64,000 bases of DNA from Caldanaerobius fijiensis DSM 17918 (GCF_900129075.1 NZ_FQVH01000002.1:109954-173953); one strand, 5' to 3'. Positions 16,622 through 25,858 are shown, counted from the stretch's first letter. Notes: generated from the sequence alone by a model not told the origin. Program-made: numbers and translations.

Positions 16622-18319
16622 TTGCTTGTTTCACTTTCAATTAAAAATTTTGCTTTAATAGATAATCTAGAGATAAATTTTGATAAAGGCTTAAATATCA
16701 TAACCGGAGAAACAGGAGCTGGTAAATCTATAATTATTGAAGCTCTGAGTTTTGTGTTGGGTGGTAGGGCAGACAAGGATATGATAAGGACAGGGTGCAG
16801 TAAAGCTGAGGTTGAAGCCATATTTGAAGTCGATGAAAAAAATAGGGTTATAGATGAACTTAAAGAAATGGGATTTTATGATGCAGAGGATGATTTTATT
16901 ATCGTATATAGAGAACTTATGTTAAATGGTCGAAATAGATGTAAAATAAATAATAAAACAGTAAATATATCTACACTTAAATATTTTGCACAAAAACTCA
17001 TAGATATCCATAGCCAAGATGAATACCAAATGTTGTTCGATTGGTCAACCCATCAAAGTTTGTTGGATGCTTTTGGCAGTGGTGAATTAGATGAACTAAA
17101 GAAACATGTAAACAATTTATATAATACGTATATGGAGTACGATAGAGAAATAAGGAGATTACAGGAAGAAGGGAATAATCCTCTAGAAGAAGAATTTATT
17201 AAATATCAGTTAAATGAAATCAATGCGGCGAATTTAAAAGCGGAGGAAGAAGAACAATTATTGAGAGCTAGAAAGGTAATGACCAATGCTGAAAAAATAT
17301 ATGATGCACTTTTCTACGCTTATTCTACACTATATGATAATAAAAATAAACGAAGTGTCATAGATGAATTGGGTGAAGTTATTAATAAATTGAAAAATGT
17401 ATCTCAGTACGACAAAGAAATTGAGAATATGTTAAATCGTTTAAATGATTTATACTATCAAATAGAGGACATATCCGGATCATTAAGGCATTATATGGAA
17501 GGTTTAAACTTTGATCCTGAAGAATTAAACAAGATAGAGGAGAGACTTGGTTTTTTATCAGATTTGAAGCGAAAATATGGAAAAACTATCGAGCAGTTAA
17601 TCGCTTATAAATCCGAGTTACAATTAAAAATAGAGCGAATAGAAAATAACGCACATATATTAGAGGAAATGCGTCAAAAGCAAGCAAGAATAAAGGAAGA
17701 TTTGCTGAGTTTTAGCAGAAAATTGTCAAATATGAGACGTAAAATTGCAGAAGAGCTAGAAAATATGGTATCAAAAGAACTTGATCAGCTTGGTATTAGA
17801 GGGGTTTTATTCAAAGTACATTTTGATGAGAAAGAGATATCGGCAGATGGAATAGACCGCGTAGAATTTATGATAAGCACAAACCCTGGGGAACCATTAA
17901 AACCGTTGTCTAAGGTCGCGTCAGGTGGAGAAATGTCTAGAATAATGTTAGCGTTTAAAAAAGTTTTTTCAGAAGTAGATGGCATTGATACTCTTATTTT
18001 CGACGAAATAGATACAGGTATAAGTGGACAAGCTGTACAGGCCGTGGCAGAAAAAATTTTAGAGTTATCTTTAAAAAGACAGATTATATGTATCACACAT
18101 ATGCCACAAATAGCCAGTCTGGCGGATACTCATTATTATATCCGAAAGGTTATAACTGATAATAGAACATATACAAAAGTGGAAAAATTAGATGATAGAG
18201 GTAGAATTTATGAGATATCCAGGATTATCAGTGGAGACAATATAACTCCATTGTCCATATCCCATTCTAAAGAAATGATAGCAATAGCAAATAAATTAAA
18301 AGAAAAAATAGCTCAATAG
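16622..18319 (+). CDS. recN: DNA repair protein RecN
   Basis: RecN is an SMC-like ATPase that acts early in double-strand-break repair. The 565 residues begin with a Walker A motif GETGAGKS (29-36), run through a long coiled coil (about 150-370) and end with ASGGEMSRIMLAFKKV and the Walker B region DTLIFDEIDTGISGQA. It starts at TTG, 17 bases after argR. No convincing terminator separates it from spoIVB, only a T run at 18320-18330. Confidence 0.96.
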   Translation: MLVSLSIKNFALIDNLEINFDKGLNIITGETGAGKSIIIEALSFVLGGRADKDMIRTGCSKAEVEAIFEVDEKNRVIDELKEMGFYDAEDDFIIVYRELMLNGRNRCKINNKTVNISTLKYFAQKLIDIHSQDEYQMLFDWSTHQSLLDAFGSGELDELKKHVNNLYNTYMEYDREIRRLQEEGNNPLEEEFIKYQLNEINAANLKAEEEEQLLRARKVMTNAEKIYDALFYAYSTLYDNKNKRSVIDELGEVINKLKNVSQYDKEIENMLNRLNDLYYQIEDISGSLRHYMEGLNFDPEELNKIEERLGFLSDLKRKYGKTIEQLIAYKSELQLKIERIENNAHILEEMRQKQARIKEDLLSFSRKLSNMRRKIAEELENMVSKELDQLGIRGVLFKVHFDEKEISADGIDRVEFMISTNPGEPLKPLSKVASGGEMSRIMLAFKKVFSEVDGIDTLIFDEIDTGISGQAVQAVAEKILELSLKRQIICITHMPQIASLADTHYYIRKVITDNRTYTKVEKLDDRGRIYEISRIISGDNITPLSISHSKEMIAIANKLKEKIAQ

Positions 18320-18332
18320 GTCTTTTTTACAA

Positions 18333-18397
18333 GTATAAATGCCACTCTCAAAGGAAATTTTATATTTGTAAGTCAATGAGGAGAGTGGTATTTGTGC
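18333..18397 (+). repeat. Inverted repeat enclosing the spoIVB start codon
   Basis: Bases 18333-18349 pair with 18381-18397 as a 17-bp stem with three G-T wobbles. The core is AAATGCCACTCTC against GAGAGTGGTATTT. The 31-base loop ends in the ribosome binding site (GAGGAG, 18378-18383, partly in the stem), and the GTG start 18394-18396 lies inside the right arm. In RNA this would block initiation on transcripts that carry both arms. Confidence 0.6.
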
Positions 18398-19671
18398 GAT
18401 TAAAAAAAATTGTTTGTGCCATTGTTATAATTTTGATATTAATATTAAATAATACGCCGATAATAACAAACTTTATACAAATTCCTGCTCATCAAATAAT
18501 ATTGGAGGGGGAAGAATCCAGATTTAACATCGGTTTTCCTCTTTCTATAACAGTAAGAGCAGATAAGCAAGGCATAATAAAAATCAATAATGTGGCGGTG
18601 CATAAAGAAAGATACTTGCCATCGTTGACAAGATTCAGTATAAAATCTGAAGACATTGGACATGCAGTAGTAAACCTCAAGTTATTTGGAATAATCCCGG
18701 TAAAAAATGTAATGTTGGATATTGTTCCTAAAAAATACGTTATTGTTGGGGGACAACCTATAGGTGTAAGAATCAATACTAAAGGTGTTATTGTAGTAGG
18801 TTTTTCTGATATCATCGGAACATCGGGGAAAGTGTATTGCCCAGGAAAGCAAGCAGGTATTAGAATAGGTGATATACTTTTGAGAATAGATGGTTTAGAT
18901 ATAAAAGATAGCGATAGTATTGTTAGTATTCTAAGAGAAAAAGGGGGCAGGACATTATCATTGCAGATTCAAAGAGATGAAAGAATTATTGATTTAAAAG
19001 TAAATCCTATAAAGTCAAAAGATGATGGAGAATATAAGTTGGGTCTTTGGGTAAGAGATCATACCTCAGGAATTGGCACGTTAACCTTTGTAGATCCTAG
19101 TAACAATAAATTTGGAGCATTGGGTCATCCAATTACAGATATGGATACAGGGCAGATGCTTAATATAAAAGATGGAGAAATTATGCATGCACATATAACA
19201 TCTATTCAACAGGGTTATAAAAGCAGACCAGGGGAAATTAAAGGCATATTTATTGAAGGGAAAGATAGCATTGGGAAAATAGAAAAGAATACTAAATATG
19301 GTATCTATGGGACTTTATATAACAAAGATAATTTAACAGAAAATTTGTATCCTATAGGATATCAGTCTCAGGTAAAGCCTGGTCCTGCTAAGATATTAGC
19401 TATGATTGATGATAGCAAGGTAAGGGAATACAGCATTGAGATACAAAAAGTTGTAAAACAGGATCAACCTAATCCTAAGAGCATGATAATAAAAATTACA
19501 GATCCTTATTTATTAAAGCATACTGGTGGTATCATACAAGGGATGAGTGGCAGTCCGATAATTCAAGATGGGAAATTGGTCGGGGCGGTGACGCACGTTT
19601 TTGTAAACGATCCAACCAGAGGATATGGTATTTATATTGAGTGGATGATAGATGAATTAAACAAAAAATAA
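18394..19671 (+). CDS. spoIVB: SpoIVB serine peptidase
   Basis: SpoIVB is made in the forespore, secreted into the intermembrane space, and triggers pro-sigma-K processing by cleaving SpoIVFA. The protein has an N-terminal membrane anchor, a PDZ domain around GKQAGIRIGDILLRIDGLDI, and the S55 peptidase domain with FGALGHPITD (catalytic His) and GIIQGMSGSPIIQDGKLVGA (catalytic Ser). GTG 18394 is preferred because GAGGAG lies about ten bases upstream. ATG 18376 is a weaker alternative. spo0A follows, as in B. subtilis. Confidence 0.95.
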   Translation: MRLKKIVCAIVIILILILNNTPIITNFIQIPAHQIILEGEESRFNIGFPLSITVRADKQGIIKINNVAVHKERYLPSLTRFSIKSEDIGHAVVNLKLFGIIPVKNVMLDIVPKKYVIVGGQPIGVRINTKGVIVVGFSDIIGTSGKVYCPGKQAGIRIGDILLRIDGLDIKDSDSIVSILREKGGRTLSLQIQRDERIIDLKVNPIKSKDDGEYKLGLWVRDHTSGIGTLTFVDPSNNKFGALGHPITDMDTGQMLNIKDGEIMHAHITSIQQGYKSRPGEIKGIFIEGKDSIGKIEKNTKYGIYGTLYNKDNLTENLYPIGYQSQVKPGPAKILAMIDDSKVREYSIEIQKVVKQDQPNPKSMIIKITDPYLLKHTGGIIQGMSGSPIIQDGKLVGAVTHVFVNDPTRGYGIYIEWMIDELNKK

Positions 19672-19688
19672 TTTATGGAAAAAAAAGG

Positions 19689-19713
19689 AGGAATTTTAGA
19701 TTTGGTGTAGAAT
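19689..19713 (+). promoter_or_regulatory. Sigma-H promoter of spo0A
   Basis: AGGAATTT (19689-19696), a 10-base spacer and GTAGAAT (19707-19713) match the sigma-H consensus, with the same geometry as the element before spoIIAA. In B. subtilis spo0A also has a sigma-H promoter for its rise at sporulation onset. Confidence 0.75.
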
Positions 19714-19753
19714 TACGATAAAGTAATAAAAAGCAGGGTGAGGGAGGATAAAA

Positions 19754-20533
19754 TTGATTAAGTTGTTAATAGTAGATGACAATAAAGAATTTTGTTCTAT
19801 ATTAACAGATTATTTCAATAATAAGGAAGATATAGACGTGATTGGTGTAGCCAATGATGGAAACCAGGCCATAAAATTGATTATGGAGCTTAATCCTGAT
19901 TTGGTATTGCTTGATATTATAATGCCGTATTTAGATGGACTAGGCGTTTTAGAAACGATTAAATCGCTTAATCTTCTAAAAATGCCTAAAATAATAGTAT
20001 TGTCTGCTGTAGGGCAGGAAAGAATAACGCAAATGGCTATAAATTTAAATGTAGACTATTATATTCTTAAACCTTTTGATTTAAATACGCTTTATAGAAG
20101 AATAAAGGATATATTTATGCTTCCTTTAAATAATGATTATAATGAAGGGTTAAAACCTGAGCTTGATACAGCTAATTTGGAAGCTAAAATAACAGAGATT
20201 ATTCAAGAAATAGGGATACCAGCACATATAAAAGGTTATCTATATATAAGAGATGCCATCTATATGGTTATAAACAATGTAGAAATGATAGGCGCAATAA
20301 CAAAAGAGTTATATCCTAAAATTGCGATTAAATATAATACAACGCCAAGTAGAGTTGAGAGAGCTATAAGGCATGCTATTGAAGTGGCTTGGAGTCACGG
20401 TAAACTAGAAACAATAAATAACATATTTGGAAGTACTATTGACGAATATAAGGGTAAGCCAACAAATTCTCAATTTATAGCATTTATAGCAGATAAACTA
20501 CGTCTTCAGCTTAATATGAATAAAGTTGGATGA
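19754..20533 (+). CDS. spo0A: Sporulation master response regulator Spo0A
   Basis: Spo0A is the phosphorelay-controlled master switch of sporulation. The 259 residues have a receiver domain with Asp8/Asp9, phosphoacceptor Asp54 in [13 protein letters not shown], and the conserved Lys in ILKPFD. The C-terminal DNA-binding domain contains the family-specific segments [16 protein letters not shown] and [19 protein letters not shown]. It starts at TTG behind GGGAGG. A sigma-H-type promoter lies 41 bases upstream. Confidence 0.98.
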   Translation: MIKLLIVDDNKEFCSILTDYFNNKEDIDVIGVANDGNQAIKLIMELNPDLVLLDIIMPYLDGLGVLETIKSLNLLKMPKIIVLSAVGQERITQMAINLNVDYYILKPFDLNTLYRRIKDIFMLPLNNDYNEGLKPELDTANLEAKITEIIQEIGIPAHIKGYLYIRDAIYMVINNVEMIGAITKELYPKIAIKYNTTPSRVERAIRHAIEVAWSHGKLETINNIFGSTIDEYKGKPTNSQFIAFIADKLRLQLNMNKVG

Positions 20534-20546
20534 TAGTGTTTAAAAT

Positions 20547-20620
20547 AGACTCAGGAGGTGTTGTAAAATTCGGAAAAAGATATTTATATTTTTCATTTTT
20601 TTAATATCTCTCCTGAGTCT
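20547..20620 (+). repeat. Inverted repeat covering the spoIID ribosome binding site
   Basis: AGACTCAGGAG (20547-20557) is perfectly complementary to CTCCTGAGTCT (20610-20620), an 11-bp stem with a loop of about 52 bases. The left arm includes most of the AGGAGGTG ribosome binding site and the right arm lies inside the predicted signal-peptide coding region. The stem could limit translation of spoIID. Confidence 0.6.
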
Positions 20621-21497
20621 TATAGTGTCATGTAACGTGGCGAAGAAGAAACCATTTGTGACACCAAAAGCTTATAAACCAGAGCCCACTATAACTGTTT
20701 ATATTGCGGATAAAAACAAGGTCGAAAATATGAAAATAGAAGACTATATTTTGGGAGTAGTAGCTGGTGAAGTAAAAAATTATTGGCCGCAACAGGTACT
20801 AGAAGCTCAAGCTATAATAGCGCGAACATTCACGTTAAAAAAAATGGCTGGAGGAAAAACGGTTCATGGAACCGATGCTAGTACAGATCCAAAAGAATTT
20901 CAAGCGTATAATCCTTCAAATATAAATGAGAACATCCGCAAGGCTGTAAGAGCTACAAGAGGAGAAGTTATAATGTACAATAACAAATATATAAATGCAT
21001 ATTTTCATTCATATTCAGGTGGCAGAACAGCTACAGCCAAAGAAGGTTTAAACTTCACTAAAGAACCTACCCCTTATTTAACTGTAGTTAAGGATTATCC
21101 TACTATAGAAAAAAGCGTTTTAAATTGGAGCAATACTTTTAGTAAGGATGAAATTAAAAATGCCTTAAAGACATTGGGATATAACGTGAGTGATGTCAGA
21201 TCTATAAAAATTGTTAAAAAAGGGCCTTCGGGTAGAGCAGAAGTTTTTAAAATAGATGACACATTAATTGGTGGCCCAGAGTTAAGATTAGCCCTTAATC
21301 CTGATAAGTTCAGGTCCACACTTATTACCGATATAAAAACAACAAATAATGGTTTTATTATATCAGGAAAAGGGTGGGGTCATGGCGTTGGAATGTCACA
21401 ATGGGGTGCGAATACTATGGCAAAAAGAGGATTTTCTGCAGAAGATATAATAAAATATTATTTTAGAGGTGTCACAGTAAAAAAATTATGGAAATAG
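20568..21497 (+). CDS. spoIID: SpoIID-type sporulation septum peptidoglycan transglycosylase
   Basis: SpoIID cleaves glycan strands and produces denuded peptidoglycan during engulfment with SpoIIM and SpoIIP. The family motifs are VAGEVKNYWPQQVLEAQAIIARTF, YFHSYSGG and the C-terminal GWGHGVGMSQWGA. The first ATG/GTG/TTG in frame, GTG 20625, would remove the signal sequence. Upstream the frame stays open and encodes a basic, hydrophobic, lipobox-like leader (RKKIFIFFIF, then LIVSC). AGGAGGTG (20553-20560) is correctly spaced from an ATT at 20568, so I read ATT as the start, giving 309 residues, close to normal size. A sequencing error is the alternative. spoIIM lies 8 kb downstream. Confidence 0.85.
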   Translation: MRKKIFIFFIFLISLLSLIVSCNVAKKKPFVTPKAYKPEPTITVYIADKNKVENMKIEDYILGVVAGEVKNYWPQQVLEAQAIIARTFTLKKMAGGKTVHGTDASTDPKEFQAYNPSNINENIRKAVRATRGEVIMYNNKYINAYFHSYSGGRTATAKEGLNFTKEPTPYLTVVKDYPTIEKSVLNWSNTFSKDEIKNALKTLGYNVSDVRSIKIVKKGPSGRAEVFKIDDTLIGGPELRLALNPDKFRSTLITDIKTTNNGFIISGKGWGHGVGMSQWGANTMAKRGFSAEDIIKYYFRGVTVKKLWK

Positions 21498-21522
21498 AAC
21501 CATTTAGTGGTTCTATTTTTTG
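21494..21522 (+). terminator. Intrinsic terminator after spoIID
   Basis: ATAGAACCA and TGGTTCTAT form a perfect 9-bp stem with a 5-base loop, followed by six T. Confidence 0.9.
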
Positions 21523-21533
21523 TTTGTAGTTAT

Positions 21534-21561
21534 TTTAACCTATCTATATTTGTGATATAAT
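21534..21561 (+). promoter_or_regulatory. Candidate promoter before the steA-like gene
   Basis: A perfect TATAAT (21556-21561) stands 30 bases before the start codon. The -35 region (TTTAAC, 16-base spacer) is weak. Confidence 0.4.
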
Positions 21562-21590
21562 TTTATTGATTATGATATGGAGGAAGTAAG

Positions 21591-22712
21591 ATGTATATAA
21601 AAGCAAGAGCTCAGTTGGATAAAAAAACAAAGAATTTAGTAAAAAGATTGAAACCTGGAGAAATTGCCATAATAGATCATTGTGATATAGATGAGGTAGC
21701 GGCGGAATCGCTGGTGGATGCCAAGGTGAAAGCAGTTATAAATGCCAGCAGGTTTATATCCGGTAAGTATCCAAACCAGGGGCCTAAAATACTACACAAA
21801 GCGGGCATATTTATGTTAGACAATGTAGGAACAGGTATTTTTGATATCGTGAAAAATGGAGACGAAATTGAAATCATCGATAATGAGGTTTATTACAATG
21901 GCAATGTGATTGCCAAGGGCATGGTTCTAACAAGTGAAGTAATTAATTACATGCAACAGGAAGCTCAAAAAAACTTAGAAGAAGAATTAGATAAGTTTAT
22001 CGAAAATACTCTTGATTATGCGAAGAAAGAAAAATACTTTATCACTGAAAATATTCCGATTCCACCTATAAAGACCCGTATACGCAATAGGCATGTATTA
22101 GTAGTAGTAAGGGGAAAAGAATATAAAGAAGATTTAATGACAATTAGATATTATATTCAGGAAGTGAAACCTGTTTTGATCGGGGTAGATGGTGGAGCAG
22201 ATGCTTTGTTGGAATTTGGTTTCAAACCTGATATTGTTGTAGGAGATATGGACAGCGTTAGCGATAAAGGCTTATTATCGTCTAAAGAAATTGTAGTTCA
22301 TGCTTATCCGGATGGGAGAGCGCCGGGACTTAAAAGGGTTAAAGAACTTGGATTGGATGCCCATGTATTTCCTGCACCAGGTACGAGTGAAGACATTGCT
22401 ATGTTATTGGCTTATGAAAAAGGGGCGGATTTGATAGTTGCAGTTGGGAGTCATTCGAGTATGATAGACTTTTTAGAAAAAGGGCGAAAGGGTATGGCCA
22501 GTACTTTTTTGGTAAGGTTGAAGATTGGCTCAAAATTAGTAGATGCTAAAGGTGTTAACAAATTATATCGAAGCAATTTAAAATTAAGTTATATAGTTGG
22601 GCTTTTATTATCTGCATTGATGCCTATAATAGTGATAAGTATGATATCTACACCTATGCAGCAGTTATTAAAAATTATAGCTTTAAGAATCAAATTAATT
22701 TTTGGTTTATAG
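21591..22712 (+). CDS. steA: SteA-like protein with thiamin-pyrophosphokinase-type fold
   Basis: This 373-residue protein resembles the SteA family (putative cytokinetic ring protein of actinobacteria, also found in clostridia). The middle of the protein (about 180-300) shows LIGVDGGADALLEFGFKPDIVVGDMDSVSD, a thiamin pyrophosphokinase-like nucleotide-binding pattern, then TSEDIAMLLAYEKGADLIVAVGSHSSMIDFLEKGRKGMASTFLVRLKIGSKLVDAKGV. The C-terminus has two hydrophobic segments. The next gene encodes the usual SteB-like partner. A role in envelope or division is inferred from family and context only. Confidence 0.8.
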   Translation: MYIKARAQLDKKTKNLVKRLKPGEIAIIDHCDIDEVAAESLVDAKVKAVINASRFISGKYPNQGPKILHKAGIFMLDNVGTGIFDIVKNGDEIEIIDNEVYYNGNVIAKGMVLTSEVINYMQQEAQKNLEEELDKFIENTLDYAKKEKYFITENIPIPPIKTRIRNRHVLVVVRGKEYKEDLMTIRYYIQEVKPVLIGVDGGADALLEFGFKPDIVVGDMDSVSDKGLLSSKEIVVHAYPDGRAPGLKRVKELGLDAHVFPAPGTSEDIAMLLAYEKGADLIVAVGSHSSMIDFLEKGRKGMASTFLVRLKIGSKLVDAKGVNKLYRSNLKLSYIVGLLLSALMPIIVISMISTPMQQLLKIIALRIKLIFGL

Positions 22713-22722
22713 GAGGATTTAG

Positions 22723-23613
22723 ATGTTTATTAACTTAAAATATTATGTTATTACTATTGCGGCAATATTTATGGCATTAGGAATAGGGATTTATATTGGC
22801 TTTATGTTAGATGGACAAGATATATTTGTACAGCAACAGGATTCATTGATCAATGAACTTGAGAAAAAATTCAATCAATTTTCGAACGAAAATAATAATC
22901 TTAAAAATCAAATAAAGGACCTTAATGCTCAATTAAAATTAAACGATTCATTTATAAATGCAGTATACCCGCGCTTGATCGAAGGAAAGTTGAAAGACTT
23001 GAATATAGCAATAATAGAGACCAATGATGATTATTTGTATACAGGCATAAAATCTACCATTAAAAGTGCTGGTGGTAATGTAGTCAGTGAAATTCGTATT
23101 TATCCATATATTTTGATAAATGATGATGTAAAAAAACAGGAAATTATTAATTACGCTGCAATTAAAGGTGAAAATATATCTCAAGACAAAGTGGTCCAAT
23201 ATGTAGTGGAAAAAATAAATCAGGCTCTCACCAAAAAAGTTGATATAGACGTATTAAATTTTTTGAAAAGTGAAGGTGTAATAGATTTTTCAGGGTATTT
23301 TAACGTTCAGCCTGACTATGTTATCATCTGTGGTGGAAGTTTACAAAAAACAAACTATCCTGAATTAATTGATATACCACTGATAAAACTTTTAAAACAA
23401 CAGAATGTGCCAATAATAGGTATTGAAAGATCAGATGTAACATTTTCGTATATAGATTATTATAAAAAATTAAGATTATCTACTGTAGATGATATAGATT
23501 TAATATATGGTAAAACAGCCCTGGTATTTGCGATAAAAAATGAACCTGGCAATTACGGTATCAAAAAGTCTGCTACTTCTGGCTTGCTGCCAGATATAAA
23601 CAATTCAAAGTAG
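22723..23613 (+). CDS. steB: SteB/MctB-like copper transporter-family protein
   Basis: This 296-residue protein has one N-terminal membrane helix (VITIAAIFMALGIGIYIGFML), a coiled coil (about 40-75) and an extracytoplasmic domain. This is the layout of proteins automatically called copper transporter MctB, or SteB when next to SteA. It lies 10 bases after the steA-like gene, so they probably form one complex at the membrane. No copper-binding motif is visible, so I do not endorse metal transport. Confidence 0.75.
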   Translation: MFINLKYYVITIAAIFMALGIGIYIGFMLDGQDIFVQQQDSLINELEKKFNQFSNENNNLKNQIKDLNAQLKLNDSFINAVYPRLIEGKLKDLNIAIIETNDDYLYTGIKSTIKSAGGNVVSEIRIYPYILINDDVKKQEIINYAAIKGENISQDKVVQYVVEKINQALTKKVDIDVLNFLKSEGVIDFSGYFNVQPDYVIICGGSLQKTNYPELIDIPLIKLLKQQNVPIIGIERSDVTFSYIDYYKKLRLSTVDDIDLIYGKTALVFAIKNEPGNYGIKKSATSGLLPDINNSK

Positions 23614-23621
23614 GTGAGAAT

Positions 23622-24284
23622 GTGATAAGTATTTTGATACCCGCTTATAATGAGGGAGAGCGTATTGCTGATACGATTAAAAGTTTGCTAGAAATAGAAG
23701 ACTGTGAAATTATAATAATAAATGATGGTTCTACAGATGATACTTCTGATATAGCGAAAAGATTTGGCGTTAAGGTCATCGATCTTATGCCCAATAGGGG
23801 TAAAGGCGAGGCATTGCAAGAAGGAATAAAACACGCCAATGGCGATATTATAGTGTTTCTCGACGCCGATTTAGGTAGTAGTGCTAGAGAAGCGATAAAG
23901 TTAATCAATCCGATCAAAAATGATGAAGCAGATGTCACTATCGCTCGATTTCCAAAAAGTACTAAAAAAGGCGGATTTGGTTTGGTAAAAAGTTTATCAA
24001 GATATGGAGTAAAGGCGCTTACGGGAAAATATATACACAGCGTATTATCTGGTCAAAGGGCTTTTAAGAAAGTCGTTATAAAAGATTTAATGCCTTTTTC
24101 TCACGGCTTTGGAATAGAAGTAGGTATGACTATTGATATTCTGCGCAAGGGGTATCGCATAAAAGAGGTAGATGTGAATATGGCTCATAATGAGACCGCA
24201 AGAGATCTAAAAGGATTTTTGCACAGGGGTGTTCAATTCAAAGAGATATTTATTACTTTGGTGAAGAAGGCGATAAATGTATGA
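23622..24284 (+). CDS. Family 2 glycosyltransferase
   Basis: This 220-residue GT2 enzyme has the nucleotide-sugar binding region (ISILIPAYNEGERIADTI, IIIINDGSTDDT) and the DXD-like motif VFLDADLGSS. Its acceptor and sugar donor are unknown. It starts at GTG 8 bases after the SteB-like gene and overlaps the following MraY-like gene by 4 bases. This suggests the two glycan enzymes act on the same lipid-linked saccharide. Confidence 0.87.
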   Translation: MISILIPAYNEGERIADTIKSLLEIEDCEIIIINDGSTDDTSDIAKRFGVKVIDLMPNRGKGEALQEGIKHANGDIIVFLDADLGSSAREAIKLINPIKNDEADVTIARFPKSTKKGGFGLVKSLSRYGVKALTGKYIHSVLSGQRAFKKVVIKDLMPFSHGFGIEVGMTIDILRKGYRIKEVDVNMAHNETARDLKGFLHRGVQFKEIFITLVKKAINV

Positions 24285-25090
24285 CATTGATAATTTTTTT
24301 GTTGCTTTTTATATTAAGCGTTTTGTTATCGCTTTTATTTATACCTTTAATTGAAAGCATGTTTGTTGAATTGAATTGTACCTGTGTCAATTATAAAGGG
24401 CAGAATATACCTACAGGAATGGGTATCGCAGCTATCCCTGTGGTTATTTTGGTAGGAACAATTTTATATTTTATCTCAAAGGATATAAAGGTTATCGTTG
24501 TAATATTAAGTGCTGTTTTTATGGCTTTAGTTGGATTATTGGACGATTTGATAGGGCAAAAAGGTGTTAAAGGCTTTAAAGGGCACATAAAAGAGCTTAT
24601 ACACTATCATATGACTACAGGGGGATTAAAAGCCGTTATAGGTTTTCTTACAGCACTTTTTATATCTGTTATAGTATCAAGTACATACATAGATATATTT
24701 ATTAATACCGTTTTAATTGCCTTATTTACTAATACATTAAATTTAATGGATTTGCGTCCTGGGAGAGCTCTAAAGGTCTCTATTCTTTTATTTGTTCTAT
24801 TTGCTATTTTTGCGCATAAAAATATATGGTTATTGATTCCAGTAATGGGTTTTGTGGCAGCTTACTTTCCTAGGGATATAAAAGCTTTTTCGATGTTAGG
24901 AGATACAGGGTCAAATTTATTGGGATCGGTTGTAGGTGTATACACGGCAATTTCTTTTAGTTTTGATATTAGATTAATAATTGCATTGTTGTTGATTTTG
25001 CTGCAAATTATAGCAGAAAAGTATTCTATAACAAAATTAATTGAGAGTAATTCTATATTAAAATTTTTCGATGAATTAGGTAGAATATAG
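24281..25090 (+). CDS. MraY/WecA-like glycosyl-1-phosphate transferase homolog
   Basis: This 269-residue polytopic membrane protein is related to the polyprenyl-phosphate sugar-1-phosphate transferases. LVGLLDDLIG and SMLGDTGSNLLGSVVG match their conserved Asp motifs. It is shorter than MraY (about 320), and the usual NAxNxxDG motif reads NTLNLMDLRPGRALK. The specificity is therefore probably different from MraY. It is coupled to the GT2 gene before it. Confidence 0.78.
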   Translation: MTLIIFLLLFILSVLLSLLFIPLIESMFVELNCTCVNYKGQNIPTGMGIAAIPVVILVGTILYFISKDIKVIVVILSAVFMALVGLLDDLIGQKGVKGFKGHIKELIHYHMTTGGLKAVIGFLTALFISVIVSSTYIDIFINTVLIALFTNTLNLMDLRPGRALKVSILLFVLFAIFAHKNIWLLIPVMGFVAAYFPRDIKAFSMLGDTGSNLLGSVVGVYTAISFSFDIRLIIALLLILLQIIAEKYSITKLIESNSILKFFDELGRI

Positions 25091-25153
25091 GTCTATTTGG
25101 TGCTCCCTGATATGTAAAATAATATAGAAGTTGAAATGGTAGGGGGCGTCCTT

Positions 25154-25849
25154 ATGAGAAAATTGGAGTGGGTTATGGTTATAGTACTGATGTTTTTTTT
25201 TACTGTTGGAATTAATGCAAATTACGTTTCAAAATACAGTAGAAAATATCTACCTGCTACTAAAAATGATTATATGATTCTTATTGATATAGATGAAGTA
25301 ACTCTTTATTTAATTGATATCGATAGCAATAAAATTGTAAAAAGATACTTAGTTGCTGTAGGAAAACCAGAAACGCCTTCGCCTATTGGTTCATTCAAAA
25401 TAATACATAAAGATAGTTGGGGTGGAGGCTTTGGAACTCGTTGGATGGGCCTAGACGTACCTTTTGGTAAGTACGGTATACATGGAACTAATAAGCCCGG
25501 TTCAATAGGTTGGGCAGCATCTCATGGATGTTTTAGAATGAGAAACACTGACGTAGAAGATTTGTATTCGCATGTAAAAATTGGAACATTGGTAGTCATC
25601 GTAGGTGGACCATATGGTCCTTTGGGTCATGGTTATGTGGAGTTTAGACCTGGCGATAGAAATTCAGCTATTATGCAAGTACAGATCAGGTTAAAGAGAT
25701 TAGGATATTATAAAGGGCCTGTTGATGGAATATATGAAGAGGATTTAAAGAATGCATTGTTAAAATTCAAAAAAGACAAAAGATTACCTTATACGCATCT
25801 AATAGATGAGGCCACTTATAAGGCTTTAAACATACTTGCTTTTGAGTGA
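25154..25849 (+). CDS. L,D-transpeptidase with peptidoglycan-binding domain
   Basis: The 231-residue secreted or membrane-anchored protein begins with a hydrophobic signal segment (5-20). It continues with a YkuD domain whose active site is HGTNKPGSIGWAASHGCFRM, with catalytic Cys126. It ends with a peptidoglycan-binding repeat (VQIRLKRLGYYKGPVDG). It probably forms or modifies L,D cross-links in the cell wall or spore cortex. ATG 25154 follows AGGGGGCG. The ATG at 25136 precedes that site and is rejected. Confidence 0.9.
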   Translation: MRKLEWVMVIVLMFFFTVGINANYVSKYSRKYLPATKNDYMILIDIDEVTLYLIDIDSNKIVKRYLVAVGKPETPSPIGSFKIIHKDSWGGGFGTRWMGLDVPFGKYGIHGTNKPGSIGWAASHGCFRMRNTDVEDLYSHVKIGTLVVIVGGPYGPLGHGYVEFRPGDRNSAIMQVQIRLKRLGYYKGPVDGIYEEDLKNALLKFKKDKRLPYTHLIDEATYKALNILAFE

Positions 25850-25858
25850 GGTGTACTT

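Noticed and set aside
20625..21497. GTG 20625 as the start of spoIID
   Set aside because: It has no ribosome binding site and would delete the hydrophobic leader. The upstream frame is open and has AGGAGGTG in the right place for the ATT.
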